Below are positions 1 to 4,948 of a DNA stretch of 5,070 bases, piece by piece (the stretch's first letter is position 1; the number at the start of each line of letters is the position of its first letter). The DNA is from Nitrosarchaeum sp. GTDB taxonomy: Archaea > Thermoproteota > Nitrososphaeria > Nitrososphaerales > Nitrosopumilaceae. The stretch covers positions 1 through 5,070 of the forward strand of contig JACRND010000110.1 of NCBI GenBank assembly GCA_016234975.1, in the 5' to 3' direction. The position numbers and the translations under genes were made by a program. Below the pieces are notes generated by a model. It was given only the letters and a program-made list of their open reading frames with translations, made no database searches and was not told where the DNA came from.

Positions 1-53
1 ACCCATTTCTTTTCTCGCCATTTGTCCTTTACTCGTCCTTTTCTACGTGCCAA
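1..53 (-). CDS. rps3ae: Small ribosomal subunit protein eS1 (S3Ae), N-terminal fragment
   Basis: The first 17 codons of a gene that runs off the left edge. Read on the minus strand from a TTG at 53-51 they give MARRKGRVKDKWREKKW, the basic Lys/Arg/Trp-rich start typical of archaeal eS1 (S3Ae), a 30S subunit protein shared by archaea and eukaryotes. TTG is chosen because the codon directly upstream (56-54) is an in-frame TAA and there is no in-frame ATG or GTG start nearby. An ATG at 21-19 is out of frame. A Shine-Dalgarno-like AGGT lies 9 nt upstream. The gene follows serS by 40 nt on the same strand and is probably the next cistron of the uS15 operon. In other archaea Pcc1 and S3Ae genes are often neighbours, which supports the call. 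The fragment is short, so the assignment rests on sequence character plus context. Confidence 0.85.
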   Translation of the reverse strand, partial: MARRKGRVKDKWREKKW

Positions 54-62
54 TTATTAACG

Positions 63-68
63 ACCTTT
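63..68 (-). promoter_or_regulatory. Shine-Dalgarno site for the TTG-started eS1 gene
   Basis: The minus strand reads AAAGGT, matching the AGGTGAT-type archaeal Shine-Dalgarno sequence. The gap to the TTG start is 9 nt. It supports TTG as the true start of eS1. It lies in the short serS-eS1 spacer, where nothing else is visible. Confidence 0.55.
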
Positions 69-93
69 GAATCCAAAATATAAGGGTATGTGA

Positions 94-1356
94 CTAGATT
101 ATGTTTTTGCCCATGTATTTTTGTAAAACTTTTGGAATAATAATATGACCATCTTTAGTTTGAAAATTTTCCATTATTGAAACCAAAACACGTGATGCAG
201 CAATCAATGTACTGTTTAATGTGTGCAAATATTGGATATCTTCATTTGTCTTTTCTCTAAATCTGATCTTTAGTCTTCTTGCCTGATAATCTAAACAATT
301 TGAACAAGAAACAATTTCTCTGTATGCATTTTGTCCTGCCATCCAAGCCTCTATATCATATGTTTTTGCAGAAACTTTTCCCATATCACCTGACGATAGA
401 AGCATTATTTTGTATGGGATCTCTAAATTCTGGTAGAAATCTTCAGCAACTGATAACATTCTTTCATGTTCTTTCCAAGATTCCTCTGGACGTGCAAAGA
501 CAAATTGCTCAATTTTATCAAATTGATGTACCCTGAAAATTCCTTTTTGGTCTCTTCCATGTGCTCCAGCTTCTTTTCTGAAACACGGACTTACACCAGC
601 ATATCTTAACGGAAGATCTTTTCCTTCTATTATCTCACCGGAGTGCATGGCAGCCATCGCATGTTCTGATGTTCCTATCATGTAGAGATCCTCATCCTCA
701 ATTTTGTATATTACTTCTTCAAAATCATCAGCTATTATTGCCCCTTCCATAGATTGGCGATTGATCATATATGGCGGCTGAATTAAAGAATAGTTTTTTT
801 CTGCAAGAAAATCTAATGCGTAATGAATAAGAGATTGATTTAATCGCACAAGATCATTTTTTAGATAATAAAATCTTGCACCTGCTACTTTAGCGGCTCT
901 TTCAAGATCAACCAAATCTAAGTTTTCAGAAATATCTATGTGATCATTTATCTTAAAATCAAACTCAGGAACTTTACCCCATTTTTTAATTTCCTTGTTA
1001 GCACTTTCATCTTTTCCAATGGGTACAGATTCATGAATCAAATTTGGAATAGTCAGTGCCAAATTTGAATACTTTTTTTCAATTTCTTCTTGTGATGATT
1101 CTAGTTTTGTAAGTTCTTCAGAAATATTTTTCATTTCAGATAAAATAAATGAGGTATCTCCACCTGCTCTCTTTTTTTGAGCAATCTCTAATGCTACTTG
1201 ATTTTTCTTTTTTCTCAACTCATCAGTTTTCAATATGAATTCTCTTCTTTTTTGATCTGAATCTATCAATTCGTCAAAATTAAATTCAACTGATCTTGCT
1301 TTGAGCATATCTCTGATAATTTGAGGACTATCTTTGATTATTTTTGGGTCTAACAT
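94..1356 (-). CDS. serS: Seryl-tRNA synthetase (class II, common type)
   Basis: Cytoplasmic enzyme that charges tRNA-Ser (and tRNA-Sec where present) with serine, using ATP. The 420-aa length is normal for the family. Residues about 28-105 are a charged, heptad-like stretch matching the N-terminal antiparallel coiled-coil arm that binds the long variable arm of tRNA-Ser. The class II catalytic core follows: a serine-binding TSE triad at 229-231 in IGTSEH, motif 2 at 259-279 beginning FRKEAGAHGRDQKGIFR, CSNCLDYQARR at 351-361, and motif 3 at about 380-399 with the class II Arg at 389 (ASRVLVSIMENFQ). This is the widespread bacterial/archaeal SerRS, not the rare zinc-containing methanogen form. 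The start is ATG, and its TAATG overlap with the pcc1 stop implies translational coupling. A strong Shine-Dalgarno site lies inside the end of pcc1. No truncation is seen. Confidence 0.97.
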   Translation of the reverse strand: MLDPKIIKDSPQIIRDMLKARSVEFNFDELIDSDQKRREFILKTDELRKKKNQVALEIAQKKRAGGDTSFILSEMKNISEELTKLESSQEEIEKKYSNLALTIPNLIHESVPIGKDESANKEIKKWGKVPEFDFKINDHIDISENLDLVDLERAAKVAGARFYYLKNDLVRLNQSLIHYALDFLAEKNYSLIQPPYMINRQSMEGAIIADDFEEVIYKIEDEDLYMIGTSEHAMAAMHSGEIIEGKDLPLRYAGVSPCFRKEAGAHGRDQKGIFRVHQFDKIEQFVFARPEESWKEHERMLSVAEDFYQNLEIPYKIMLLSSGDMGKVSAKTYDIEAWMAGQNAYREIVSCSNCLDYQARRLKIRFREKTNEDIQYLHTLNSTLIAASRVLVSIMENFQTKDGHIIIPKVLQKYMGKNII

Positions 1357-1598
1357 TATTCAATCACCTTTAATGCAACCTGAACATGCTCTAAAACTTC
1401 ATCAATAGTACCAATTATTTTTTTCATGCCTTCCTTACTCTCAAAATTAAAAACAAGTTTGTTATCAATATTTTCAACATAAAGACTCAATCCTTCTGGA
1501 AAATTTACATTATCAGGCTCCAATGCTTTTTTTACATTTTCTTCCTTTTCTTTTGAAAGATTATTGAGAATTATCTGTACTTGACATATTAACGACAT
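1356..1598 (-). CDS. pcc1: KEOPS complex Pcc1-like subunit
   Basis: An 80-aa protein matching the small Pcc1 family. Pcc1 is the dimerising subunit of KEOPS, the complex that transfers threonylcarbamoyl to A37 of ANN-decoding tRNAs (t6A). Family hallmarks seen are an opening beta strand (ICQVQIIL), ALEPDN at 25-30, a Pro at 34, a central beta hairpin (residues 37-53), and the C-terminal helix TIDEVLEHVQVA at 64-75. The start is placed at ATG 1598 because the first family strand begins at residue 3. This makes the gene overlap the upstream nuclease gene by 38 nt in a different frame, which is large for this operon. Only a weak AGAAG lies upstream, so initiation is probably coupled to translation of the nuclease. 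The stop overlaps the serS start as TAATG. The Kae1/Bud32 and Cgi121 partners are not in this window. Confidence 0.83.
   Translation of the reverse strand: MSLICQVQIILNNLSKEKEENVKKALEPDNVNFPEGLSLYVENIDNKLVFNFESKEGMKKIIGTIDEVLEHVQVALKVIE
1363..1369 (-). promoter_or_regulatory. Strong Shine-Dalgarno site of serS inside the pcc1 3' end
   Basis: The minus strand reads AGGTGAT, a near-perfect complement of the expected 16S rRNA 3' tail, 6 nt before the serS ATG. The same bases encode the last codons of pcc1 (Lys-Val-Ile-Glu-stop). It fixes the serS start and suggests serS can be initiated strongly as well as by coupling. Confidence 0.75.
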
Positions 1599-2982
1599 TT
1601 ACTTCTAAATAATCTAAAAATCCATCTAATTTGTCTTTAGTTATTTTTGCACCAGCTGCTGCATTATGACCTCCACCAACACCGTCAAATTTCTCAGCAC
1701 CAGTTCTCATTAACTCACTTAAATTAATCTCTGATTTACATCCAAATGATTTTCTTGATGAAAATTTAATGGTGTTCTCTTCCCCACCTGTCCTCAAAAT
1801 TACAATTTTTCCTGCATTCTTTGGTGAACCTGCAATTAATGACGAAATTGTACCTGTCATCATTTCTGGAACGATTCCTTCACCATTTACCATAACGCAT
1901 GTCTTGCTTTCTGAAACTCTCCATCTTTCGTTTGTTAAGATATTCATGTATTCTCTAATCATCCTTCTATAGTCTGTAAGTATTGTTTCTCCTTCTCTTA
2001 GTATCTTGTTTCTATCTCCCATACAAACTGCAATTCCAACTCCTGATCTACTGATTCTTCCACATGAATTGAGCATTGTTGAAAATTCTCTACCATCTCG
2101 CAAAAAGCTTCTTTTATCTTCTCTTGGAAATGTATAGGTATATCCAATTAATTCAGACATTATCTCAGTTGCATTCTTTCCCGAAGTGAATTTTGTAATG
2201 GTTTCGATAACTAACCTTTTTTCTTCATCATTTAGCTCTGCTGGTACTCTCCACCTTCCTCCTTCCTTTAGTTGAATTCCAGAAGAATTCAAAAGTGAAA
2301 GACATGCATCTCTATTCCAAGTTAGACCTTCGATAAATGGCTGTGATGTAAATGCAAGAGCATCTGAAAGTGGTCTTGTCTCTCTTCCAACCAGTAGTAA
2401 ATCCAGATCAATATCCACTAGTCCCTCTTCCTTTGCAGTATTGGCAATCTCATAATTTTTTCCAATGAATGATTTTCTTTCACCCTGATCTTGTCTGTCT
2501 CCTAAAGCTGAAACAACAGCTATTGCAGATAAATCTAAATTCTTATCATCTAATGCCATTGCTGCAAGATACGCCATTCCTCCTGCACAAATTTCAGTAC
2601 CTCCATCAATGCCATATTTCCAAGCATTAATGACTTTTTGATTATCATATTCTTTTTCTGATATTTGATGATGATCTAATACAATCCAATTTTCTCCTAA
2701 TGACGCGTCTAAATTATTTGCAAAACCTCCGGCAAGATCTGTAATTACATGAAAATCTCTTGAATCTTTTTTTAGAGAATCAATCACCTTTTTACTAAAT
2801 TCTTTGGAAGTTCTAATCGTGCATCTTGCACCTGCCCTAATGAGGGCTTTTGTGATAATACTGCCTGATGTTAATCCATCACAATCGATATGAGTCGTAA
2901 CCGAAATTGATTTTTTAGATTTTATGCAATCTGAAATCTTATCTTTGAAAAACGAAAGAGACTCATCGAGAGTTTTTGTCAT
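1561..2982 (-). CDS. Archaeal RecJ-like DHH/DHHA1 single-strand nuclease (GAN-type candidate)
   Basis: A 473-aa protein of the DHH phosphoesterase superfamily. The N-terminal DHH domain shows motif I THIDCDG (30-36), a motif II Asp at 82 (VITDLAGG), motif III DHH at 103-105 in VLDHHQ, and motif IV SALGDRQD with Asp 162. These are the usual Mn/Mg-binding residues and all are present, so it is probably catalytically active. The C-terminal DHHA1-type domain ends with the substrate-binding signature GVGGGHNAAAG (434-444). Known archaeal relatives include GAN, a 5'-3' ssDNA exonuclease that binds GINS in the replisome, and other RecJ-like proteins acting on DNA or RNA. Sequence alone does not tell which applies here. 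The gene lies directly after uS15 with a TAATG overlap and has no clear Shine-Dalgarno site, suggesting translational coupling. The uS15-nuclease-Pcc1 order recurs in archaea. Confidence 0.88.
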   Translation of the reverse strand: MTKTLDESLSFFKDKISDCIKSKKSISVTTHIDCDGLTSGSIITKALIRAGARCTIRTSKEFSKKVIDSLKKDSRDFHVITDLAGGFANNLDASLGENWIVLDHHQISEKEYDNQKVINAWKYGIDGGTEICAGGMAYLAAMALDDKNLDLSAIAVVSALGDRQDQGERKSFIGKNYEIANTAKEEGLVDIDLDLLLVGRETRPLSDALAFTSQPFIEGLTWNRDACLSLLNSSGIQLKEGGRWRVPAELNDEEKRLVIETITKFTSGKNATEIMSELIGYTYTFPREDKRSFLRDGREFSTMLNSCGRISRSGVGIAVCMGDRNKILREGETILTDYRRMIREYMNILTNERWRVSESKTCVMVNGEGIVPEMMTGTISSLIAGSPKNAGKIVILRTGGEENTIKFSSRKSFGCKSEINLSELMRTGAEKFDGVGGGHNAAAGAKITKDKLDGFLDYLEVNVVNMSSTDNSQ

Positions 2983-3431
2983 TACTCTAATTGAGCAACT
3001 ACGGATTTATATTTCCAGTTTTTAGGAATGCGATCTATTCTTTTGTAGTAGACTGAGAGTCTATGCACTTTGGCCTCAATTAACTCAAGGGATCTGACAT
3101 TTCTGTTGTCTCCTTTGTTTGTCTTTAGGTGTTTTTGAAGACCAACTGCTTTTCTTACAATGTTATCTAGATCTTCTGGCATTTCTGCTTGAAGATCATT
3201 TTCTTTTAATATTTCCCCAACACTTTTCTTAGTAATTGGTTTGATCAGTGGAATTGAATGTTGATCTCTGAGTTTTAGTCCAATTTGACTTGGTGTTAAT
3301 CCATCTTTAGAATATTTTACAACTAGTTCTTCTATTTCTTTGGGACTTGTAGTAATCCATGATGGCGCACGAAGTGTAGCTGGTCTAATCGTATGTGATT
3401 TTCCGTGTCTATGAGTGTGTAACCGTCCCAT
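2982..3431 (-). CDS. rps15: Small ribosomal subunit protein uS15
   Basis: A 149-aa uS15 of the archaeal/eukaryotic type, which binds the central domain of 16S rRNA in the 30S subunit. The N-terminal extension begins MGRLHTHRHGKSHTIRP, characteristic of archaeal and eukaryotic S15 and absent from the roughly 89-aa bacterial protein. The C-terminal core carries the conserved helix LELIEAKVHRLSVYYKR (115-131), followed by RIPKNWKY near the end. ATG 3431 is supported by this conserved N terminus. There is no Shine-Dalgarno site upstream, but a TATA-like element is centred about 27 nt before the ATG, so the mRNA is probably leaderless. This is the first gene of the minus-strand operon. Its stop overlaps the nuclease start (TAATG). 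Confidence 0.97.
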   Translation of the reverse strand: MGRLHTHRHGKSHTIRPATLRAPSWITTSPKEIEELVVKYSKDGLTPSQIGLKLRDQHSIPLIKPITKKSVGEILKENDLQAEMPEDLDNIVRKAVGLQKHLKTNKGDNRNVRSLELIEAKVHRLSVYYKRIDRIPKNWKYKSVVAQLE

Positions 3432-3455
3432 GATATTGACTAATTTTAGAACAAA

Positions 3456-3461
3456 ATTAAA
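3456..3461 (-). promoter_or_regulatory. TATA-like promoter element of the uS15 operon (leaderless)
   Basis: The minus strand reads TTTAAT, preceded by a purine-containing stretch (AAGTAACG) that could serve as the BRE. It is centred about 27 nt upstream of the uS15 ATG. Archaeal transcription normally starts 25-30 nt from the TATA centre, so the transcript should begin at or within a few bases of the ATG. The absence of a Shine-Dalgarno site fits this. Inferred from spacing only. Confidence 0.5.
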
Positions 3462-3505
3462 CGTTACTTATTCCGGATCTCGTACATAATATCTGCATTT
3501 TGGGG

Positions 3506-3526
3506 TTTAGAATAAAAGTTAAATAT
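3506..3526 (+). promoter_or_regulatory. Promoter region of the 110-aa membrane protein gene
   Basis: Two AT-rich candidates for a TATA box lie here: TTTAGAATA (3506-3514) and TTAAATAT (3519-3526). The first predicts a start near 3537 and a leader of about 23 nt that keeps the Shine-Dalgarno site. The second predicts a start near 3550, which would cut into that site. The first therefore fits better. This promoter is divergent to that of uS15, within a 128-nt spacer that holds no other gene. Confidence 0.4.
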
Positions 3527-3548
3527 GTACAATATCCTCACAACGAAC

Positions 3549-3552
3549 AGGT
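3549..3552 (+). promoter_or_regulatory. Shine-Dalgarno site fixing the start at 3560
   Basis: AGGT, 7 nt before ATG 3560. It supports this ATG over the upstream in-frame TTG at 3500, which would add 20 mostly polar residues ahead of the signal-like helix. Confidence 0.6.
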
Positions 3553-3559
3553 AAACTGT

Positions 3560-3892
3560 ATGAATAAAAAAGTACTTCTAGCAGCATCCTTAATCGCTGT
3601 ATTTACCATCGGTTACTATGCAAACAGTGCAATTGCATTTGCGCAATACATGGGTAACGTTGGTTCCAAAGGAGAAACCGGACAATATACCTTAGAAGAA
3701 GCACTGGAGATTCAAAAAAGAAGAATCGATGCAGCAAAAGCTAACCCAGCATCTGGATCAGGTACACCTTATCTTGATGCAAGTGGTGTAGTTGGAGCAT
3801 CTGTAATTTCAGCTGCAATCTTTGGTGGTATCGCAGCAGCTTTCTTCATTAGAGGAAGATCTGGTAAATACGCAGCAATGGGAAGAGGATAA
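3560..3892 (+). CDS. Small membrane protein, candidate accessory subunit of archaeal ammonia monooxygenase (AmoY/AmoZ pair)
   Basis: A 110-aa protein with two hydrophobic segments. Residues 2-4 are basic/polar (NKK), followed by a hydrophobic helix at about 5-27 ending in AIAFA-Q, a plausible signal peptidase site after Ala 28. A polar region (29-72) includes a predicted amphipathic helix TLEEALEIQKRRIDAAKAN. A glycine/alanine-rich membrane segment follows at about 74-96, then a basic tail (IRGRSGKYAAMGRG). With positive charge inside, the mature form would be a single-pass protein with about 45 residues outside the cell. The codons favour C-ending forms (ACC, ATC, TTC), unlike the minus-strand genes, suggesting strong expression. 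The next gene encodes another small membrane protein. From memory, AMO purified from Nitrososphaera viennensis contained two extra small subunits encoded by adjacent genes, named AmoY and AmoZ, and this pair fits in size and arrangement. The match is unverified. Otherwise it is a conserved hypothetical protein. Confidence 0.6.
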   Translation: MNKKVLLAASLIAVFTIGYYANSAIAFAQYMGNVGSKGETGQYTLEEALEIQKRRIDAAKANPASGSGTPYLDASGVVGASVISAAIFGGIAAAFFIRGRSGKYAAMGRG

Positions 3893-3900
3893 ACAAAACC

Positions 3901-3921
3901 TTATTTTTCTCTTATTTTATT
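3901..3921 (+). terminator. Poly-T terminator after the 110-aa gene
   Basis: A T-rich run starting 9 nt after the stop codon (TTATTTTTCTCTTATTTTAT). Archaeal RNA polymerase terminates at such oligo-T tracts without a hairpin, and no hairpin is evident. It suggests the downstream gene needs its own promoter. Confidence 0.55.
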
Positions 3922-3973
3922 TGATGACCTTTAGTGGCTACTGATCTCGTACTTTTTGATAATAAAAGAAATG

Positions 3974-3980
3974 TATATAT
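3974..3980 (+). promoter_or_regulatory. TATA box of the 89-aa membrane protein gene (leaderless)
   Basis: TATATAT, preceded by a purine-rich AAAAGAAA (3964-3971) that could be the BRE. Its centre is 29 nt before ATG 4006, so the mRNA should start within about 0-4 nt of that ATG. This is the most canonical TATA box in the window and a main argument that the gene starts at 4006, not at the GTG at 3934. Confidence 0.6.
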
Positions 3981-4005
3981 CGCACAAATAGAGCCAAAAT
4001 ATACA

Positions 4006-4275
4006 ATGACTCCTATAGTAGGAACTTTCCTAAGTATCCTGTCTTCACTTACAGGTCAGTTAGGACCAAACTATGATCCATTATTCTATGATGTAATGAT
4101 TTACATCTTCGGAACCATGATGTTCGCAATATTCCTTCTTGGAATTATCTCATTCTGGTTACGTGTACACGGATGGGCTTACAAAGACAACCGTGAAAGA
4201 TGGGTCGATGAATTGGACAGACACTTTGAAAGAGAAGGTATCGGTCTAATTCCAGACAACGGTAAATACTGGTAA
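4006..4275 (+). CDS. Small membrane protein, partner of the 110-aa protein (candidate AmoY/AmoZ pair)
   Basis: An 89-aa protein. An N-terminal hydrophobic or re-entrant stretch (residues 2-17) is followed by a short GPNYDP loop and a strong transmembrane helix at about 27-52 (LFYDVMIYIFGTMM onward, ending SFWL). The tail of about 37 residues is highly charged (RVHGWAYKDNRERWVDEL to DNGKYW), with His 55 and His 73, and is probably cytoplasmic. The same frame is open back to a GTG at 3934 (113 aa). I prefer ATG 4006 because that GTG lacks a Shine-Dalgarno site, a poly-T tract lies just upstream of it, and a TATA box lies inside the extra segment at the right distance for a leaderless ATG. Codons such as TAC, ATC, TTC, CAC and CGT are frequent, pointing to high expression. 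The possible identity as an AMO accessory subunit rests on pairing, size and topology from memory. No enzymatic motif is visible. Confidence 0.6.
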   Translation: MTPIVGTFLSILSSLTGQLGPNYDPLFYDVMIYIFGTMMFAIFLLGIISFWLRVHGWAYKDNRERWVDELDRHFEREGIGLIPDNGKYW

Positions 4276-4280
4276 ATCAC

Positions 4281-4305
4281 TTCCTTTCTTCTTTTCATTA
4301 TTTTT
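4281..4305 (+). terminator. Poly-T terminator after the 89-aa gene
   Basis: A pyrimidine-rich tract begins 5 nt after the stop (TTCCTTTCTTCTTTTC, then TTATTTTT). No stem-loop is evident. It fits hairpin-independent archaeal termination. It lies between convergent genes. Confidence 0.55.
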
Positions 4306-4316
4306 AAAATTTTGAA

Positions 4317-4359
4317 TAAATCTATTTTCATTAAAGTCTACTTATTCTAAATCTATTTT
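4317..4359 (+). repeat. Pair of 12-bp direct repeats in the convergent spacer
   Basis: TAAATCTATTTT occurs at 4317-4328 and again, exactly, at 4348-4359, a period of 31 bp. The region is very AT-rich, so chance is likely. No mobile-element boundary or gene is seen around them. Confidence 0.35.
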
Positions 4360-4374
4360 ATAAAGTAAAAACTA
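4354..4374 (-). terminator. Possible minus-strand terminator after the 174-aa gene
   Basis: On the minus strand, about 13 nt after the stop of the 174-aa gene, the sequence reads AGTTTTTACTTTATAAAATA. It is a short T-rich tract with no hairpin. Weaker than the plus-strand tracts. Confidence 0.35.
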
Positions 4375-4386
4375 GATGTTATTTCT

Positions 4387-4911
4387 CTAGTTTTGAGGAG
4401 GTAAGAAGTCCTTATCTTTTGATTCATCATAATCCTTTGAGGTAAATACCATCTTGTAGTGATACCCGTCCTGTAATGGTGTTTTGATGAAATTATCTGA
4501 CTCTCTACCATTTACATACACGGTTGATTTTGTCTCATCCATATCTCTTAGAGGGAATTTGAAAATCCACAAAAAGTGCCCAATTTCAAATTGTGGATTT
4601 TCTTTCCATTCTGCATAAACAGTTCCATCATTGTTAAGTGTGTAAATTGCCCTTTGGCACCCTCCTTCCATGAAACCAACATTAGATGGAATGTCTGCTT
4701 TTTGATTATCAACATAAAGTTCAACAGTAAATGATATTTTCCAATTTTTTTCAATATTATTGATACATGCATTACGCGGCTGTTCTCCTATGAATGGATT
4801 TACTACTAAAACCGTGATTAATACTGCAATAGCTCCTACACCTGCACTCAAAACCAAAAACCTCAGAGTCTTCTTTCTCTTGTATGGATCTCCCATGCCT
4901 GGCCAGTTCAT
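4387..4911 (-). CDS. Membrane-anchored extracytoplasmic protein of unknown function
   Basis: A 174-aa protein. A short N terminus with a basic KRKK cluster (11-14) precedes one transmembrane helix at about 17-39. The rest (40-174) should lie outside the cell. It has two cysteines, Cys 49 and Cys 85, that could form a disulfide. The core order is a beta strand FTVELYVDNQ, then IPSNVGF (74-80), a Cys (85), TLNNDGTVYAEW (91-102), FEIGHFLWIF (108-117), and VYVNGRESDN to LQDGYHYKMVF (131-156). From memory this tracks a domain in archaeal and bacterial extracytoplasmic proteins with HIHPHL, IPANIG, C, LHTHDxSGxIHIES and FTLGxFFxxW, but the histidines are replaced here. Function is unknown; a metal site is unlikely. 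ATG 4911 is favoured by a TATA-like element 24 nt upstream. Residue Met 6 is an alternative start. Convergent with the 89-aa gene. Confidence 0.75.
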   Translation of the reverse strand: MNWPGMGDPYKRKKTLRFLVLSAGVGAIAVLITVLVVNPFIGEQPRNACINNIEKNWKISFTVELYVDNQKADIPSNVGFMEGGCQRAIYTLNNDGTVYAEWKENPQFEIGHFLWIFKFPLRDMDETKSTVYVNGRESDNFIKTPLQDGYHYKMVFTSKDYDESKDKDFLPPQN

Positions 4912-4930
4912 ATGATGATTTTTTGAGGAT

Positions 4931-4938
4931 TACTTAAA
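4931..4938 (-). promoter_or_regulatory. TATA-like element of the 174-aa gene (leaderless)
   Basis: The minus strand reads TTTAAGTA, preceded by AAAGGAC, centred about 24 nt before ATG 4911. No Shine-Dalgarno site precedes the ATG, so a leaderless or near-leaderless mRNA is likely. It lies in the 37-nt spacer after the upstream gene, so the 174-aa gene may be transcribed on its own or read through. Confidence 0.45.
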
Positions 4939-4948
4939 GTCCTTTCTG

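Noticed and set aside
19..21. ATG on the minus strand (reading MARKEMG) as the eS1 start
   Set aside because: It is out of frame with the TTG reading, whose MARRKGRVKDKW start fits eS1 far better. The similarity of the first residues is a coincidence.
279..536. Plus-strand open frame of 85 codons
   Set aside because: It lies wholly inside serS on the opposite strand, and its translation has no family character. It is a shadow of the real gene.
1769..1972. Plus-strand open frame of 67 codons
   Set aside because: It is antisense to the RecJ-like nuclease gene, with no ribosome-binding site or recognisable protein features.
3500..3559. N-terminal extension of the 110-aa protein from TTG 3500
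   Set aside because: The extension would precede a typical signal-like helix, covers the likely promoter, and the ATG at 3560 has its own Shine-Dalgarno site.
4306..4313. AAAATTTT palindrome as a hairpin terminator
   Set aside because: A perfect palindrome without a loop cannot form a useful hairpin, and such strings are expected in AT-rich spacers.
4548..4772. Second minus-strand frame of 74 codons
   Set aside because: It overlaps the 174-aa gene in another frame and has low-complexity content. The 174-aa frame has a membrane anchor and a domain-like core.
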